From: Microcosmobacter sp040493455
Lineage (GTDB): Bacteria > Bacteroidota > Bacteroidia > Flavobacteriales > Flavobacteriaceae
Direction of reading: 5' to 3'
Assembly (NCBI RefSeq): GCF_040493455.1
Contig: NZ_JANFDA010000003.1
Span: forward strand, 62,001 to 126,000
Length of the DNA: 64,000 nt
In this document: positions 35,401 to 44,932 of the stretch, piece after piece
Layout: every line of letters begins with the position of its first letter
Numbering within the stretch: the stretch's first letter is position 1
Translations under genes and position numbers: made by a program
Notes under the pieces: generated by a model
Database searches by the model: none
The model's input: the letters and a program-made list of their open reading frames with translations, nothing else
Told to the model about the DNA's origin: nothing

Positions 35401-36217
35401 AGTTAATATGGATAATGTAGAACAGTATTTGGAATTGACAGATAAATATCTACCGTTCAAATCCTTACCTATGAGCCTAAGAGAAGCTGTCGCTCTGGAA
35501 ATCCCTTATGATAGTAAGGACAAAATTTCCACTGATTTGATCACACTCTATAATGAAGAAAGAAAAAAAGCAGAATTTGATAGCGAGTGTATTATAAATA
35601 TGGGTGAGAATGTTGCAAACTTAGAATTGAACAGTAAAGTTTCGGGTCATTTAGCCTCTTATTATATAGAGATATTCAAAAATGAAAAAGAGAAATTACT
35701 TGAAGAAACTGTGCAGCAAGAGATTTCTAATAGGTCAAATCATAATATAAAGTTAGAAAGTATTTTAAGTTTTAATCATGATGAAGATAAAGGTGAGATT
35801 GATTTTAGAACAAGACTTACTGTTGATTTAAAAATTAATGAAGTAGGTGACATTTTTACTTTTATCGCTCCGTTGTTTCTTAATCCTTATAATGAGTCTA
35901 TTATTCAGGATGAAGAGAGATCTTACCCAATCGATTATAAACAATATGAGAATTCTGATGCGTATAATGAAAGTGTAATTATTAAACTTGAGGAGGGCCA
36001 GAAATTTATTGACATACCCAACAATTTAGATTTTAATTTTAAGAATCATACCTTTTCGATAAAATATGAATTGAGGAAATTAAACGAATTAAAAATCTAT
36101 ATATATTCTACTGTGAATTCAGAATCTATATCTCCTAAAGAGTATTTAGAGTTCAAGGAATATGTGAGGAATGTGCTAAATACAAGAGAAGCATTAATTA
36201 AATTTAAAACCATATAG
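32441..36217 (+). CDS. Large TPR / DUF3857 / transglutaminase-like protein
   Basis: A 1258-residue exported protein. The signal peptide (residues 14-27, FFTLFFSGLFSVYAQ) is followed by a jelly-roll-like domain (about 205-310, ILLRLGKNGLIKVWLNDVLV), TPR repeats (about 355-640), a DUF3857 domain (about 690-850), and a transglutaminase-like domain with triad Cys941 (GDCKD), His983 and Asp1001. A C-terminal beta-rich part resembles DUF3858. In Bacteroidota such proteins are periplasmic or surface-located. A protease or transglutaminase activity is plausible because the triad is intact, but not shown. Confidence 0.83.
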   Translation: MLNNQITHLKRIIFFTLFFSGLFSVYAQKNSQVWELLLNNEREKALMLVNKLNTTDDIENLMLKKLIQMDNGIMQSDSDFINEISNYPDYENYLFSNWMMPYFFNDYIENGFDEKGYSLPHLINAPNVANTTVKNGLYYLQAITKRHQRKWKDYFQIIMNINAIRDWEFCGVFENLNSSGIDMPYAPEKEVSNNVIFDAQSKGDVKWYKHNSSKEAYNFYSNHSEFGSGVHYAQTFIESPKDQRILLRLGKNGLIKVWLNDVLVVDQDNKYITELDAYTYMVNLRKGVNRILVKSATGGETPYFIIRLEDMNGNPLTNYKTSFANRNYLKCNEEEIDPVYMPHSVEAFFESKYNDASSDVNLTKFCLFLAYKRNGRLDKAFELLNNWADEYPKSSFIKSCLIQCYTVSGDEDSLNKLQDNIIRLDPDYYISSLLKFENFDDLLSLDIQSYENELNKIGNSIDYSYIKTAAELMILLRKNDRLKMREKLDELMADKTMPSSVKPIFAEFYSDMFNDDNAAINVLEAINSAEYDWQVIQYLVHYYKKQNRIEEAINLYVNALQHIDNENNLHYQLINLLHDVGQFERSLPYINMALENYPNSYSFTKFKAEAYVQLNKKQEAIKLYETALKRSPSDKSLRFKINDLKGAKNPLNDFHLDNGYDYINKHRKTIGQNNYGINILLNQTDILAYKEGGGEYKKTLIYEITSQNGIDIFKEYNLGLYGDYVIHKSEIVKPNGDTVPADRKGANLVFDGLEFGDVIYVDYEAKYTKGGRFYNDYVLNHGFTSYHPSVKNIYRLLTHDKHVNQTVTNGKVEYNSYKKGEIYVHEWFLNNTPSIPLSEDYMPPFTDVTTKLHVSSIESWDQIAVWYSDIVRYQLKEDQIVKEAFKTIFPDGYKHLSETERAKKIYYYITNNFNYSHVSFRQSGFVPQKPSKTIKTFLGDCKDFSSLYLVLARKAELKTNLVLILTSEYGKNDLVLPSSDFNHCIVKVNMDNVEQYLELTDKYLPFKSLPMSLREAVALEIPYDSKDKISTDLITLYNEERKKAEFDSECIINMGENVANLELNSKVSGHLASYYIEIFKNEKEKLLEETVQQEISNRSNHNIKLESILSFNHDEDKGEIDFRTRLTVDLKINEVGDIFTFIAPLFLNPYNESIIQDEERSYPIDYKQYENSDAYNESVIIKLEEGQKFIDIPNNLDFNFKNHTFSIKYELRKLNELKIYIYSTVNSESISPKEYLEFKEYVRNVLNTREALIKFKTI

Positions 36218-36221
36218 AGTA

Positions 36222-36257
36222 ATCAAACAGTAACTTAATGTTAAGCTACTGTTTGAT
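36222..36257. terminator. Hairpin between convergent genes at 36.2 kb
   Basis: Perfect 11-base arms ATCAAACAGTA and TACTGTTTGAT with an inner CTTAA-TG-TTAAG extension. It lacks a clear T run but lies exactly between two convergent stops. Confidence 0.6.
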
Positions 36258-36305
36258 TTGGAAAAAGATTTTTTAGAGAATCTATAATCAGCGTATAATT
36301 AGATA

Positions 36306-39300
36306 CTACCTCAAAATCACTTTTTGGGTTTTACGTTTAGTAGTGCTTGTCAACTCTACAATATAGATACCATCATCAAGTGTACTTACATTAATACTCT
36401 GTGTCATCGTTTGTGTTCTCAAATCACTTTCGACAACCATGCGTCCTTGAAGATCATATAGTTTGAAGCTTGTAGCTTCGGAAAGCAATCCATTTACCAC
36501 AATCGTATTTTCAATATGATTTGTGTAGATGTTTAATGTTTCCAGCTCACCTTCAACTAGACTTAAAGCATCTTCTTCAAATCTTAAGAAGAAACGTCCT
36601 GTGCCATTCAAAGCCTCACTAGGTATTACTTGGTAAGCTTCTTCAGTTAGCAATGTAAAAGTATTGGTTTGAGTGTCTTCAAGATAAACATTTACAGTAT
36701 TAGGTAATGTGGATTCAAGAATGTCAAAAGTCAATGTTTCATTTGCGTTTGCATTTACACCTAATGGTATAACAATGTTTGATAAATCATCACTGTGCAA
36801 AGCTTGTAACGCCAATGCAGAACCAGTATTGTTTTCTACTAAATGAGAATATAGAGCAAACGAAGGAGGTGTTTCATTCCAAATCGTTGCATCATAACCA
36901 GGATCGAGGCTTAATGACGCATTTTCATTAAAATAGAAATCAGTGCTATAGTTACTATTGTTGCTGCTAGCATTCAACTTTAAATATACTGGTGCTCCAG
37001 ATCTGCCGACAATAAAGTCATCATCTGTTCCAGTAGTTCTCATGCTTGGCGTAAACGTTATGTTTCCGGAGTTTTCAGCCTGAATAAAGAATCCTTGACC
37101 AGGAGTAATTATAGTTGAAGCACTTATAGTGGCTAGATTATAGATTGTCCAGCCATCTGCAAATGTACCATCATAGCCGTAAATTCCGATAGCACTTTCA
37201 TTGATTAAGCCTGAATTGATAAGATCGTTTAAGAAGTCTTGAACTTTGAGGTAGCTAGGGTATGGATTCCCAATAAGGTACCAGTCATTATTTGCAGAAG
37301 CGTCAACAGGAACACTAACAGTTCCAGTTTCTACAGTTCCTGTAAATGTATAAGTACTATTGTTAGTAGAACCAGTACGATATCCAACACCAGCAGTTAA
37401 TGTACTAGCATCATTTGAAGGTGTGTAGTTTACAAATTCTTCTGAGTTGTTGTCGAAAGGCCCAAACAAGAATGCTTGATTGCCTCCAATTGTACCAGAT
37501 AAGATATTTGGATTAGCTGCTCGGAAACTTCCAAAGTTTTGCCCAGTTAAAGGAGGGCTTAAAAGATCGTTATTTGCAGTTCCTGTGCCAGACCCTGCAG
37601 CAATATTTACATGGCGTTTGTACTCAACATCACCGACAATGGTTCCATCTAAGATTAAGCTAGAGTAACTTGTAGAGGTAGATTCTAGTATCATTCTAGA
37701 GCCAGTATTTAGAGTCACTCCGCTATTTACGGTCAGTCCAGCACCAGCATTTACAGTAATGGAGTTACAATCTGTGTTAGCGGTAATCGTCGCGTTACCA
37801 GCTTCGATAACAATATCATTTGCTAGCGTAGAAACACCATTTGGATCACTAGGTAGCCAGCCATTATTATAAGTATATGCAGTAGAAGGTAAGATGGTTA
37901 TCGTATAATCTTCTATTTCTCCATCACCTGAACCTTCACATGGGCCTGCAACTTGTTCAAATCCAGGAGCAAAATACTCGCTATGTACTCGCATACGGGT
38001 ATCTCCTAAATCAGCATCATTTGGAACAGTAATTGTTAATGGGCTATTTGAGGATGGTCCATCATCATCAAAAGTACTACCTAGATTATAGGCTTCATTA
38101 GCATCGTCGAAATCACCATCTCTATTCCAGTCTATCCAAACAAAACAAAACGTCTCAAAAGCACCATCCGTGTTGAGGTTGACAGTCAAATCTTCTGAAG
38201 CACCTCTTGTCATGCTCGTCGATTGTGCTGTAAAATCATCGTATCCAGAACCTTGACCAGTCGCATTGTTAATACTTCCAAAGTTTACAAGTGTAATGGA
38301 GGTTTCAAATGTTGTATCTCCTGTAACGCTACAGTAATCTGTATTAATGCTAATGGAAGTTCCAGAACTCCAGTTTGTACCTTTTCGTGTAAAAATGGTG
38401 AAGTGATATGTGCTTCCAATTCCAATGTTGGTAACAGTAGTGTTATTGTCTATTCCTTTGAATACAACATATTCATCGGTTACAATTTCTGTTCCGAAGC
38501 CAAATGAAGCATTGCCAATATAAGAAACACCATCTCCTGTAGGGACAACAGTAACTGCACTTCCATCTTTAGCTACGATAAGTACTTCATCATAACAAGT
38601 ACCTAAAGCCCATTGTAAATCAACTGATCCATCGATGTAATTAGCTGTAAGATTGGTGACGTTATCTGGAGTAGAACAATTTGGTAATTCTGCAATAGAA
38701 ACATCATCAATGTACCAGTTATCACCATCATTTTGTTCCATTACAAATGCTATGTAGACTACACCAGAATACGCAGATAAATCGATTACTTTTTCATTAA
38801 AAACGATTCCCATTTGAGTTTCGTCATAAGTCTCTAGCACTGTAAAACTTGAAATATCTGTGGCAGATGTTTGAGAAATTCTAACAGTATACTCAGTGCC
38901 ATAGTCAAAAGAGAATTGCTCTCGTCCAAAGAAGCGTAATTGAGTAGGGTTAGTGCCTAAGTCTATGGCAGGTGTCACTAACCAATCTTCGGCATTACCT
39001 CCTGTAACAGCTTCAAACTCTACGAATGCAGATGTGGTTCCACTGTTTGCAAACGTTGTTGAAGATGTCCAATCATTAGTTGAGCCTAAATCGTTAGTAC
39101 CTCTAAAACTTGTCCAGCAGTTAGGAGGGAAGAAGCCACTTTCAAAATCTTCTGAGAAAGGTAATGAGAATGTTGTACAGGGTGCAAAGCCTACAACTTC
39201 AATATTATCTAATCGTTGACGTTCGTTACCAGAACCATTTTCCATTCTTACCCTTAGCTCGAGGGTAGAACCGCTTAGTCCAGTTTGAGAAGCTACAAAG

Positions 39301-39758
39301 GGGTCGTAGTCATTAGAAACACTGCCATTAGTGGATGCTTCTGTCCAAGCTCCACCATCAATTCTGTATTCTATAGTCACTGTGTCTCCATTTTCGAGAG
39401 TATCGTTACCGAGTCCACCATTTTCAGAAATGTCCATTGAAAAATCAACACTTGTATAGGTTGAGATATCTATAGATGGTGAAAACCAAATGGCTTCACC
39501 ATCTAAATCTCTACCTTCTAAGCGTTCACTACCAGCGACATTTACAACTTGGAACCAATCGTTGGTGTTTTGTAGATTGACATCATCGACATTAACAGAC
39601 CAAGTGACGTCAGTAAGATCAATAGTAGGGCTGCTGCCTCCAGGGCCAATTGCGCCTTTACCGGCTTGTCCAGTAAAATCTTCAGAATAGATAGTAGTTT
39701 GGGAAAAAGAAAGAAATTGAAATAATAGCATTAGTGCTATCGAAAAGGTTTGTTTCAT
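36306..39758 (-). CDS. T9SS-exported multidomain adhesin-like protein (GEVED)
   Basis: An 1150-residue protein: signal peptide (MKQTFSIALMLLFQFLSFS), an N-terminal beta-sandwich (25-190), a choice-of-anchor J/cleaved-adhesin domain (about 195-355, ending DGDNWYIDDVSIAEL), a fibronectin III-like domain (about 365-470), a GEVED domain (about 530-640, FVWIDWNRDGDFDDANEAY ... DGEIEDYTITI), a repetitive beta-region, and a C-terminal type A T9SS domain (about 1075-1150). No catalytic site is visible. It is probably a surface adhesin or structural protein. It is rich in Asn, Thr and Ser, as usual for such proteins. Confidence 0.85.
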   Translation of the reverse strand: MKQTFSIALMLLFQFLSFSQTTIYSEDFTGQAGKGAIGPGGSSPTIDLTDVTWSVNVDDVNLQNTNDWFQVVNVAGSERLEGRDLDGEAIWFSPSIDISTYTSVDFSMDISENGGLGNDTLENGDTVTIEYRIDGGAWTEASTNGSVSNDYDPFVASQTGLSGSTLELRVRMENGSGNERQRLDNIEVVGFAPCTTFSLPFSEDFESGFFPPNCWTSFRGTNDLGSTNDWTSSTTFANSGTTSAFVEFEAVTGGNAEDWLVTPAIDLGTNPTQLRFFGREQFSFDYGTEYTVRISQTSATDISSFTVLETYDETQMGIVFNEKVIDLSAYSGVVYIAFVMEQNDGDNWYIDDVSIAELPNCSTPDNVTNLTANYIDGSVDLQWALGTCYDEVLIVAKDGSAVTVVPTGDGVSYIGNASFGFGTEIVTDEYVVFKGIDNNTTVTNIGIGSTYHFTIFTRKGTNWSSGTSISINTDYCSVTGDTTFETSITLVNFGSINNATGQGSGYDDFTAQSTSMTRGASEDLTVNLNTDGAFETFCFVWIDWNRDGDFDDANEAYNLGSTFDDDGPSSNSPLTITVPNDADLGDTRMRVHSEYFAPGFEQVAGPCEGSGDGEIEDYTITILPSTAYTYNNGWLPSDPNGVSTLANDIVIEAGNATITANTDCNSITVNAGAGLTVNSGVTLNTGSRMILESTSTSYSSLILDGTIVGDVEYKRHVNIAAGSGTGTANNDLLSPPLTGQNFGSFRAANPNILSGTIGGNQAFLFGPFDNNSEEFVNYTPSNDASTLTAGVGYRTGSTNNSTYTFTGTVETGTVSVPVDASANNDWYLIGNPYPSYLKVQDFLNDLINSGLINESAIGIYGYDGTFADGWTIYNLATISASTIITPGQGFFIQAENSGNITFTPSMRTTGTDDDFIVGRSGAPVYLKLNASSNNSNYSTDFYFNENASLSLDPGYDATIWNETPPSFALYSHLVENNTGSALALQALHSDDLSNIVIPLGVNANANETLTFDILESTLPNTVNVYLEDTQTNTFTLLTEEAYQVIPSEALNGTGRFFLRFEEDALSLVEGELETLNIYTNHIENTIVVNGLLSEATSFKLYDLQGRMVVESDLRTQTMTQSINVSTLDDGIYIVELTSTTKRKTQKVILR

Positions 39759-40241
39759 AGCATAGGTTTTTCTTTGTTAAAAATATCTTGGATATTTCCC
39801 TCACACCATAAGCAGAAGCACGTATTTAATCAGTGCTAGTACTTAGAGGAAAACATCACAACTTAGCAATCAATTAATAGTAATTTCTTGGTTCGAATAA
39901 TTGTAAAAAACTTACAGAGTATCCTTACTTTGATTATATTACTTGAGACACAAATAAAAGAAAAAGTCACAGTATACTTAGAGTCAATCGATTAACTGTG
40001 GTTTTTTTCTTTAAAATTTAATCCGTAGTAATTTTCCTAACGCTATTAGACTGAATTTTGGAAAGAATGCCTTAATATTTATGTTCTGATTTTCAATTTT
40101 ATTTTCCTTTCTATCTAGTTTTAGCTACTTCTTAAAGAACCGTTAATTAACATTAACTATCATTCCTTTAACATCATCCTAACAACTGATGCTTTCATTT
40201 GTCTCTAACTTTAAGACATAACCGATTAAATACTTTCAAAC
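39759..40241. other. 483-base intergenic region between divergent genes
   Basis: AT-rich, no reading frame of note. It holds the leader of the GEVED gene on the minus strand and of the DUF2911 gene on the plus strand. CACAGT (39968-39973) and ACTGTG (39995-40000), followed by a seven-T run, could be a weak hairpin terminator, though no plus-strand gene precedes it closely. I found no consensus promoter that I could defend and no repeat shared with other regions. Confidence 0.5.
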
Positions 40242-41339
40242 ATGAAAACCATTACCAAAATGTTTTTAGGCTTGTCACTTCTACTATGTGTCAATGCCTA
40301 TGCACAACTCAACACGCCTCGTGGTAGCCAAATGGCAACCGTATCACAGCGTGTAGGAACCACAGACATTAGCATTACGTATTCCAGGCCAAGCGTCAAT
40401 GGACGAGCAATTTGGGGTAGTCTGGTGCCTTATGGATTAAACAATCTAGGCTTTGGAACCTCTACAGCAGCGCCTTGGAGAGCAGGTGCTAATGAGAACA
40501 CGACAATTACTTTTACTGATGATGTTAAGGTAGAAGGGAAACCATTAAAGGCTGGAACTTATGGATTACACTTCGAAGTGAAAGCAGATAATACAGCTAC
40601 ATTAATTTTATCGAATGACAGTGATTCGTGGGGAAGTTATTTTTATGAGCCAGCTAACGATGCCTTAAAAGCTAATGTTGCCATGAAGGATGTTCCTCAT
40701 AAAGAGCTCTTAACTTACGAGTTTAATACTGTTAATGCTAATTCTGCAGTAGCTTCACTTGTATGGGAAAAGAAAGAGATTCCATTCAATATTGAAGTAG
40801 ATGTAGCTAACGTAGTGCTTACTGATATTAGAGCTAAATTAAAAGGACAACAGGGCTTTAACCGACAAAATTGGGAGCAAGCAGCAACTTTTGCTTTAAA
40901 TAATGGAGGCGATCTTAATGAAGCCTTAGGCTGGGTAGATAGTGCAATAGCAGGGCAATTCTTTAGCCAGAAGACATTCAATAATTTAGCAATTAAAGCT
41001 CAAATTCTAAGTCAGTTAGGTAAAACAGATGAAGCTACAGCTGTTATGGATGAAGCTTTACCAATGGCTACGATTCTTCAAGTACATCAATATGGAAGAA
41101 CTTTAATAGCTAACGGACAAGTGGATAAAGCTTTTGAAGTTTTTGAAATGAATGCTGAAAAGAATAAAGGACAATGGCCAGTACATTATGGAATGGCTAG
41201 AGCATATTCTGCAAAAGGAGATTACAAGGTTGCGTTAAAACATTTAGAGAAAGCTTTAGCTAATGCGCCAAATGATGCAAGTAGAGGTAGAGTGCAGGCA
41301 AACATTGATAAGCTTAAAAAAGGAGAGGATATAAATTAA
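40242..41339 (+). CDS. DUF2911 periplasmic protein with TPR tail
   Basis: A 365-residue protein. The signal peptide ends at NAYAQ. Residues 25-190 are DUF2911 (ISITYSRPSVNGRAIWGSLVPYG, then PLKAGTYGLHFEVK and DSWGSYFYEPANDALK), a Bacteroidota family of unknown function. The C-terminal 150 residues hold TPR-like repeats (TFNNLAIKAQILSQLGKTDEA, GDYKVALKHLEKALANAP). It is a single gene ended by a strong hairpin. Confidence 0.85.
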   Translation: MKTITKMFLGLSLLLCVNAYAQLNTPRGSQMATVSQRVGTTDISITYSRPSVNGRAIWGSLVPYGLNNLGFGTSTAAPWRAGANENTTITFTDDVKVEGKPLKAGTYGLHFEVKADNTATLILSNDSDSWGSYFYEPANDALKANVAMKDVPHKELLTYEFNTVNANSAVASLVWEKKEIPFNIEVDVANVVLTDIRAKLKGQQGFNRQNWEQAATFALNNGGDLNEALGWVDSAIAGQFFSQKTFNNLAIKAQILSQLGKTDEATAVMDEALPMATILQVHQYGRTLIANGQVDKAFEVFEMNAEKNKGQWPVHYGMARAYSAKGDYKVALKHLEKALANAPNDASRGRVQANIDKLKKGEDIN

Positions 41340-41380
41340 TCTAAAATATTCATCAGCAAAACACGTTCAGTTGTGTTTCG

Positions 41381-41416
41381 AAAGGTCTGGTTGTAGTTGG
41401 TGCCAGACCTTTTTTT
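41381..41416. terminator. Terminator after the DUF2911 gene
   Basis: Arms AAAGGTCTGG (41381-41390) and CCAGACCTTT (41403-41412) and a seven-T run. It overlaps the stop codon of the convergent hydrolase gene. Confidence 0.88.
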
Positions 41417-42653
41417 ATTGTAATTCGTTTAAGAAGTTGAGAACAACATTCCATTGTTTGGATGTGCTTCCTTCGACTCTGTCTTTTACTAGCATAGAAG
41501 AACCGTGTACTCCATTTTCGGCAACATAAGTCTTATGTCCAGAATCTTTAGCTAAACTGATTTGCTGAACGGAACGATCGCGTTGCATTTCACTTTTAGG
41601 TCTTAGTAATAAAAGCGGAAGCTTCAGTGTTTTAAAATAATTATCGGCTCTGCATTCTGCTAATTGATCTCCAGAAGCTGGCGAAAAGGCAAGTACACCA
41701 TCTAATTTATTTGGATTGTTATTTGCAAGCTTCACAGCTAAAGATGCACTATAACTGCTTCCCCAGGCAATTCGTTTACCATTATAACCATTTTCAACAA
41801 GGTAATCTAACGTGGCTTCCATGTCTGGATATGCATCACAATAGTTATAACCTCGTTTTTCCAGACGCGCTACAGTTCTGTTGTGTCCACCATAGAAATA
41901 AGAACCGCCAACTCTTTGGTCTATTGAGAGTACATTATAACCTTCATTGTTTAATTTTGGAATGATGGTTTTGTACTCAGCTCTTGAGTTAGAACCACCT
42001 TGATGAAAGAGTAGTATTGTTGGAGATTTTTTGTCAATGGTATATAAATCTCCAAACACCTTGATGCTATCTTTTGTAACGATAGTGACTTCTTCATGCT
42101 TTATTTTATGATAAATCCTTTGATGTGTTAATGCCCAATTTTCACCATAGTCTGTAGATAGAAATGAAGAAAATTCAAATGTGCTTTCATCTTTGAACTC
42201 AAGCTTGTATTTAGATTGTAATCGTTTCTTTTGAATATCTCGATACCAATATAATGTCATTTTAGAGTCTTCAACTGTTCCATTTAATATTGAAAAACTA
42301 CCATGTTCAGAATCTAATGCAGACATTTGAACACGACTAGAATCTGATCCCGTAATCACAACTTCGCGCGCATAGACTTTATTTCTATAAGTTCCTCTAT
42401 ATGATTCTTTAATGCCACAGCCTTCAATAGATTGAGTAATTGTTGAAGTACCGTAATTAGATTCGTAAACACCTGGAGAAGTCCTGTCTTTAGTAATTAC
42501 ACGCCAGTTACCCAGAGTTTTTTCTAGAAACGTATTAGCAGAATTTTCACAAGTATACTTTTCGTTGTTGCTTTGTGCAATGAGAGAAGTAGCAAACAAA
42601 ATCATTATACAAGTAACCAATGGTTTTAGCGAAGATGAATGAGAAGATTTCAT
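41415..42653 (-). CDS. Secreted alpha/beta hydrolase with N-terminal lipocalin-like domain
   Basis: A 412-residue protein. A signal peptide (about 10-26, LVTCIMILFATSLIAQ) is followed by a beta-rich domain (about 35-190, LGNWRVITKDRTSPGVYESNYG) resembling DUF1579-type lipocalin folds. The C-terminal alpha/beta hydrolase carries ILLFHQGGSNSRAEY (oxyanion side), the nucleophile elbow AWGSSYSAS, and a catalytic His in NGVHGSS near residue 383. It is probably a periplasmic esterase or dienelactone-hydrolase relative; the substrate is unknown. Confidence 0.75.
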   Translation of the reverse strand: MKSSHSSSLKPLVTCIMILFATSLIAQSNNEKYTCENSANTFLEKTLGNWRVITKDRTSPGVYESNYGTSTITQSIEGCGIKESYRGTYRNKVYAREVVITGSDSSRVQMSALDSEHGSFSILNGTVEDSKMTLYWYRDIQKKRLQSKYKLEFKDESTFEFSSFLSTDYGENWALTHQRIYHKIKHEEVTIVTKDSIKVFGDLYTIDKKSPTILLFHQGGSNSRAEYKTIIPKLNNEGYNVLSIDQRVGGSYFYGGHNRTVARLEKRGYNYCDAYPDMEATLDYLVENGYNGKRIAWGSSYSASLAVKLANNNPNKLDGVLAFSPASGDQLAECRADNYFKTLKLPLLLLRPKSEMQRDRSVQQISLAKDSGHKTYVAENGVHGSSMLVKDRVEGSTSKQWNVVLNFLNELQ

Positions 42654-42753
42654 GATGGTTAATTTAGTTAGTACACTAAAGTTATAGGCAATATCTTTTC
42701 AAGGCACATGCTTTTAGAGAAGTTTAACAGAGAATGATGTTAAATATAACGGG

Positions 42754-44856
42754 TTAACTAATGTAGTTCCACATATTCTTGTACTTACTTAGTTGTTTGT
42801 AAGTATTGAGTATGGTTCTATTTTCGGGATAGGATAGGGAAGGATCTTTTTTTAGTAGCTGCTGCGCACAGTAACGAGCATGTTGTAAGATATCTTTATC
42901 TTTAACAATGTTGGCGATCTTAAGATTTAGAACACCGCTTTGTTGAGTGCCCATGATATCTCCAGGCCCTCTGAGTTTTAAATCAACTTCAGCGATTTCG
43001 AAACCATCATTAGATGACACCATAGTTTGCAAGCGGGTTTTACTATCGTTAGAGAGTTTATGGCTAGTCATAAGGATACAGTAACTCTGTTCTGCACCAC
43101 GACCAACGCGACCACGTAACTGATGCAGCTGTGATAAACCAAAACGTTCAGCACTTTCAATAATCATTACGGAAGCATTTGGAACATTGACACCAACTTC
43201 TATAACTGTAGTAGCAACCATAATCTGTGTTTCGCCTTTTATGAAACGTTGCATTTCATAATCTTTGTCTTCGGATTTCATTTTTCCGTGAACAATGGAG
43301 ATTTGGTATTCTGGTTGAGGAAAATCTCTAGAGATGCTTTCATAACCATCCATCAAATCTTTATAATCCATTTTTTCACTTTCCTGGATTAAAGGATAGA
43401 CAATATAGATTTGTCTTCCTTTAGAAATTTCGTCCTTAATAAACCTAAAAACCTTGAGTCGATTATTGTCAAATCTATGGACCGTTTTTATCGGTTTTCT
43501 ACCTGCTGGTAATTCATCAATTATAGAGATATCTAGGTCGCCATAAACAGACATTGCTAAGGTTCTTGGAATTGGTGTTGCGGTCATCACCAAGATGTGC
43601 GGAGGAGAGGTATTTTTTTTCCAAAGTTTGCTTCTTTGTGCTACTCCAAATCGATGTTGCTCATCAATAATTGCGAGCCCTAAATTTTTAAATTTTACCT
43701 TATCTTCGAGCAGGGCGTGAGTGCCAATTAGTATCTGAATTGCTCCATTTTCGAGATTTTCATGGATTTCTTTACGTTTTGAAGCTTTAGTTGAACCCGT
43801 AAGTAATTCTATTCTGATATTCAATAAATTAGATAACTCTAATAATCCATTATAGTGTTGAACTGACAAAATTTCAGTTGGGGCCATTAGACAGCATTGA
43901 AAATCGTTGTCAATCCCTATGAGCATTGACATGAAGGCAACTATGGTTTTTCCAGAGCCTACATCACCTTGCAAAAGTCGATTCATTTGAGCGTTGCTTC
44001 CAAAGTCGTGTCGAATTTCTTTCAAGACACGTTTCTGTGCATTGGTTAATTCGAATGGTAAATGGTGTTTGTAAAACGTATTGAAGTAGTCGCTTACTTT
44101 TTCAAAAACGAAACCTTTAATTTTAGATTTATGAATGATATTTTTCAGAATTAATTGCAATTGAATGTAAAATAATTCTTCAAATTTTAGTCGAAATTGT
44201 GCCTTAGAAAGTAGCTCGGAATTCTTAGGAAAATGAACATTAAAAAGTGCCTCAGATTTGGGGATTAATTTTTCAGAATTCAACAAATCTTCAGAAAGTG
44301 TTTCAGCAAATTTTCCTTTGGTTTCTAAAAAGAGATTTTGCATTATTTTGCTGATGACTCTATTGGTAATTCCTTTATTAGATAATTTTTCGGTGGAAGG
44401 ATAAATGGCTTGCATAGCCGAACGCAAGTTTTTTTTATGTTCTTCTAGCAATTCTAACTCAGGATGCGGCATATTAAAAAGTCCGTTGTAGAGATTCACT
44501 CTACCAAAAATGACATAAGGCGTATTGAATTTCAAGCTGTCTTTGATCCACTTTTGACCACGAAACCAAACGAGTTCCATAAAACCACTTTCATCTTTAA
44601 ATGTTGCCACTAGACGCTTTCCGCGCTTTTGAGCCACTACTTTTAGTGCAGTTATTTCGCCAACAATCTGTACTTCAGCATTTGTTTGCTGTAGCTGATT
44701 GATTTTATAGTACTGTGTTCTGTCGATATATCTATTGGGAAATAAATTGATGAGATCTTGATAAGTATGAATACCTAACTCCTTTCGCAACAGGTCTGCA
44801 CGATTGGGACCAACGCCTTTGAGGTAGTCTATTGGTGTCTGAAGGTTAGTACTCAT
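42754..44856 (-). CDS. recG: ATP-dependent DNA helicase RecG
   Basis: A 700-residue helicase. The N-terminal wedge domain (IDYLKGVGPNRADLLRKELGI, then an OB-fold with IVGEITALKVVAQKRGKR) contacts branched DNA. Helicase motifs are LLQGDVGSGKTIVA (motif I), DEQHRFGVAQR (motif II, DEQH), MTATPIPRTLA (motif III), ATTVIEVGVNVPNAS (motif V) and QLRGRVGRG (motif VI). The length matches the family. It reverses stalled forks and processes Holliday junctions. Confidence 0.95.
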   Translation of the reverse strand: MSTNLQTPIDYLKGVGPNRADLLRKELGIHTYQDLINLFPNRYIDRTQYYKINQLQQTNAEVQIVGEITALKVVAQKRGKRLVATFKDESGFMELVWFRGQKWIKDSLKFNTPYVIFGRVNLYNGLFNMPHPELELLEEHKKNLRSAMQAIYPSTEKLSNKGITNRVISKIMQNLFLETKGKFAETLSEDLLNSEKLIPKSEALFNVHFPKNSELLSKAQFRLKFEELFYIQLQLILKNIIHKSKIKGFVFEKVSDYFNTFYKHHLPFELTNAQKRVLKEIRHDFGSNAQMNRLLQGDVGSGKTIVAFMSMLIGIDNDFQCCLMAPTEILSVQHYNGLLELSNLLNIRIELLTGSTKASKRKEIHENLENGAIQILIGTHALLEDKVKFKNLGLAIIDEQHRFGVAQRSKLWKKNTSPPHILVMTATPIPRTLAMSVYGDLDISIIDELPAGRKPIKTVHRFDNNRLKVFRFIKDEISKGRQIYIVYPLIQESEKMDYKDLMDGYESISRDFPQPEYQISIVHGKMKSEDKDYEMQRFIKGETQIMVATTVIEVGVNVPNASVMIIESAERFGLSQLHQLRGRVGRGAEQSYCILMTSHKLSNDSKTRLQTMVSSNDGFEIAEVDLKLRGPGDIMGTQQSGVLNLKIANIVKDKDILQHARYCAQQLLKKDPSLSYPENRTILNTYKQLSKYKNMWNYIS

Positions 44857-44932
44857 ATTGTTAAATTGACAGAAGCTTAATAGTTTCTTTTGAAAATCAC
44901 TAAATTGCGGATTGCTAATTTAAAACCAATTT

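Noticed and set aside
39968..40007. Small RNA or terminator in the 39.8-40.2 kb gap
   Set aside because: The arms are only six bases with a 21-base loop and no promoter was identified, so I mention it only in the gap description.
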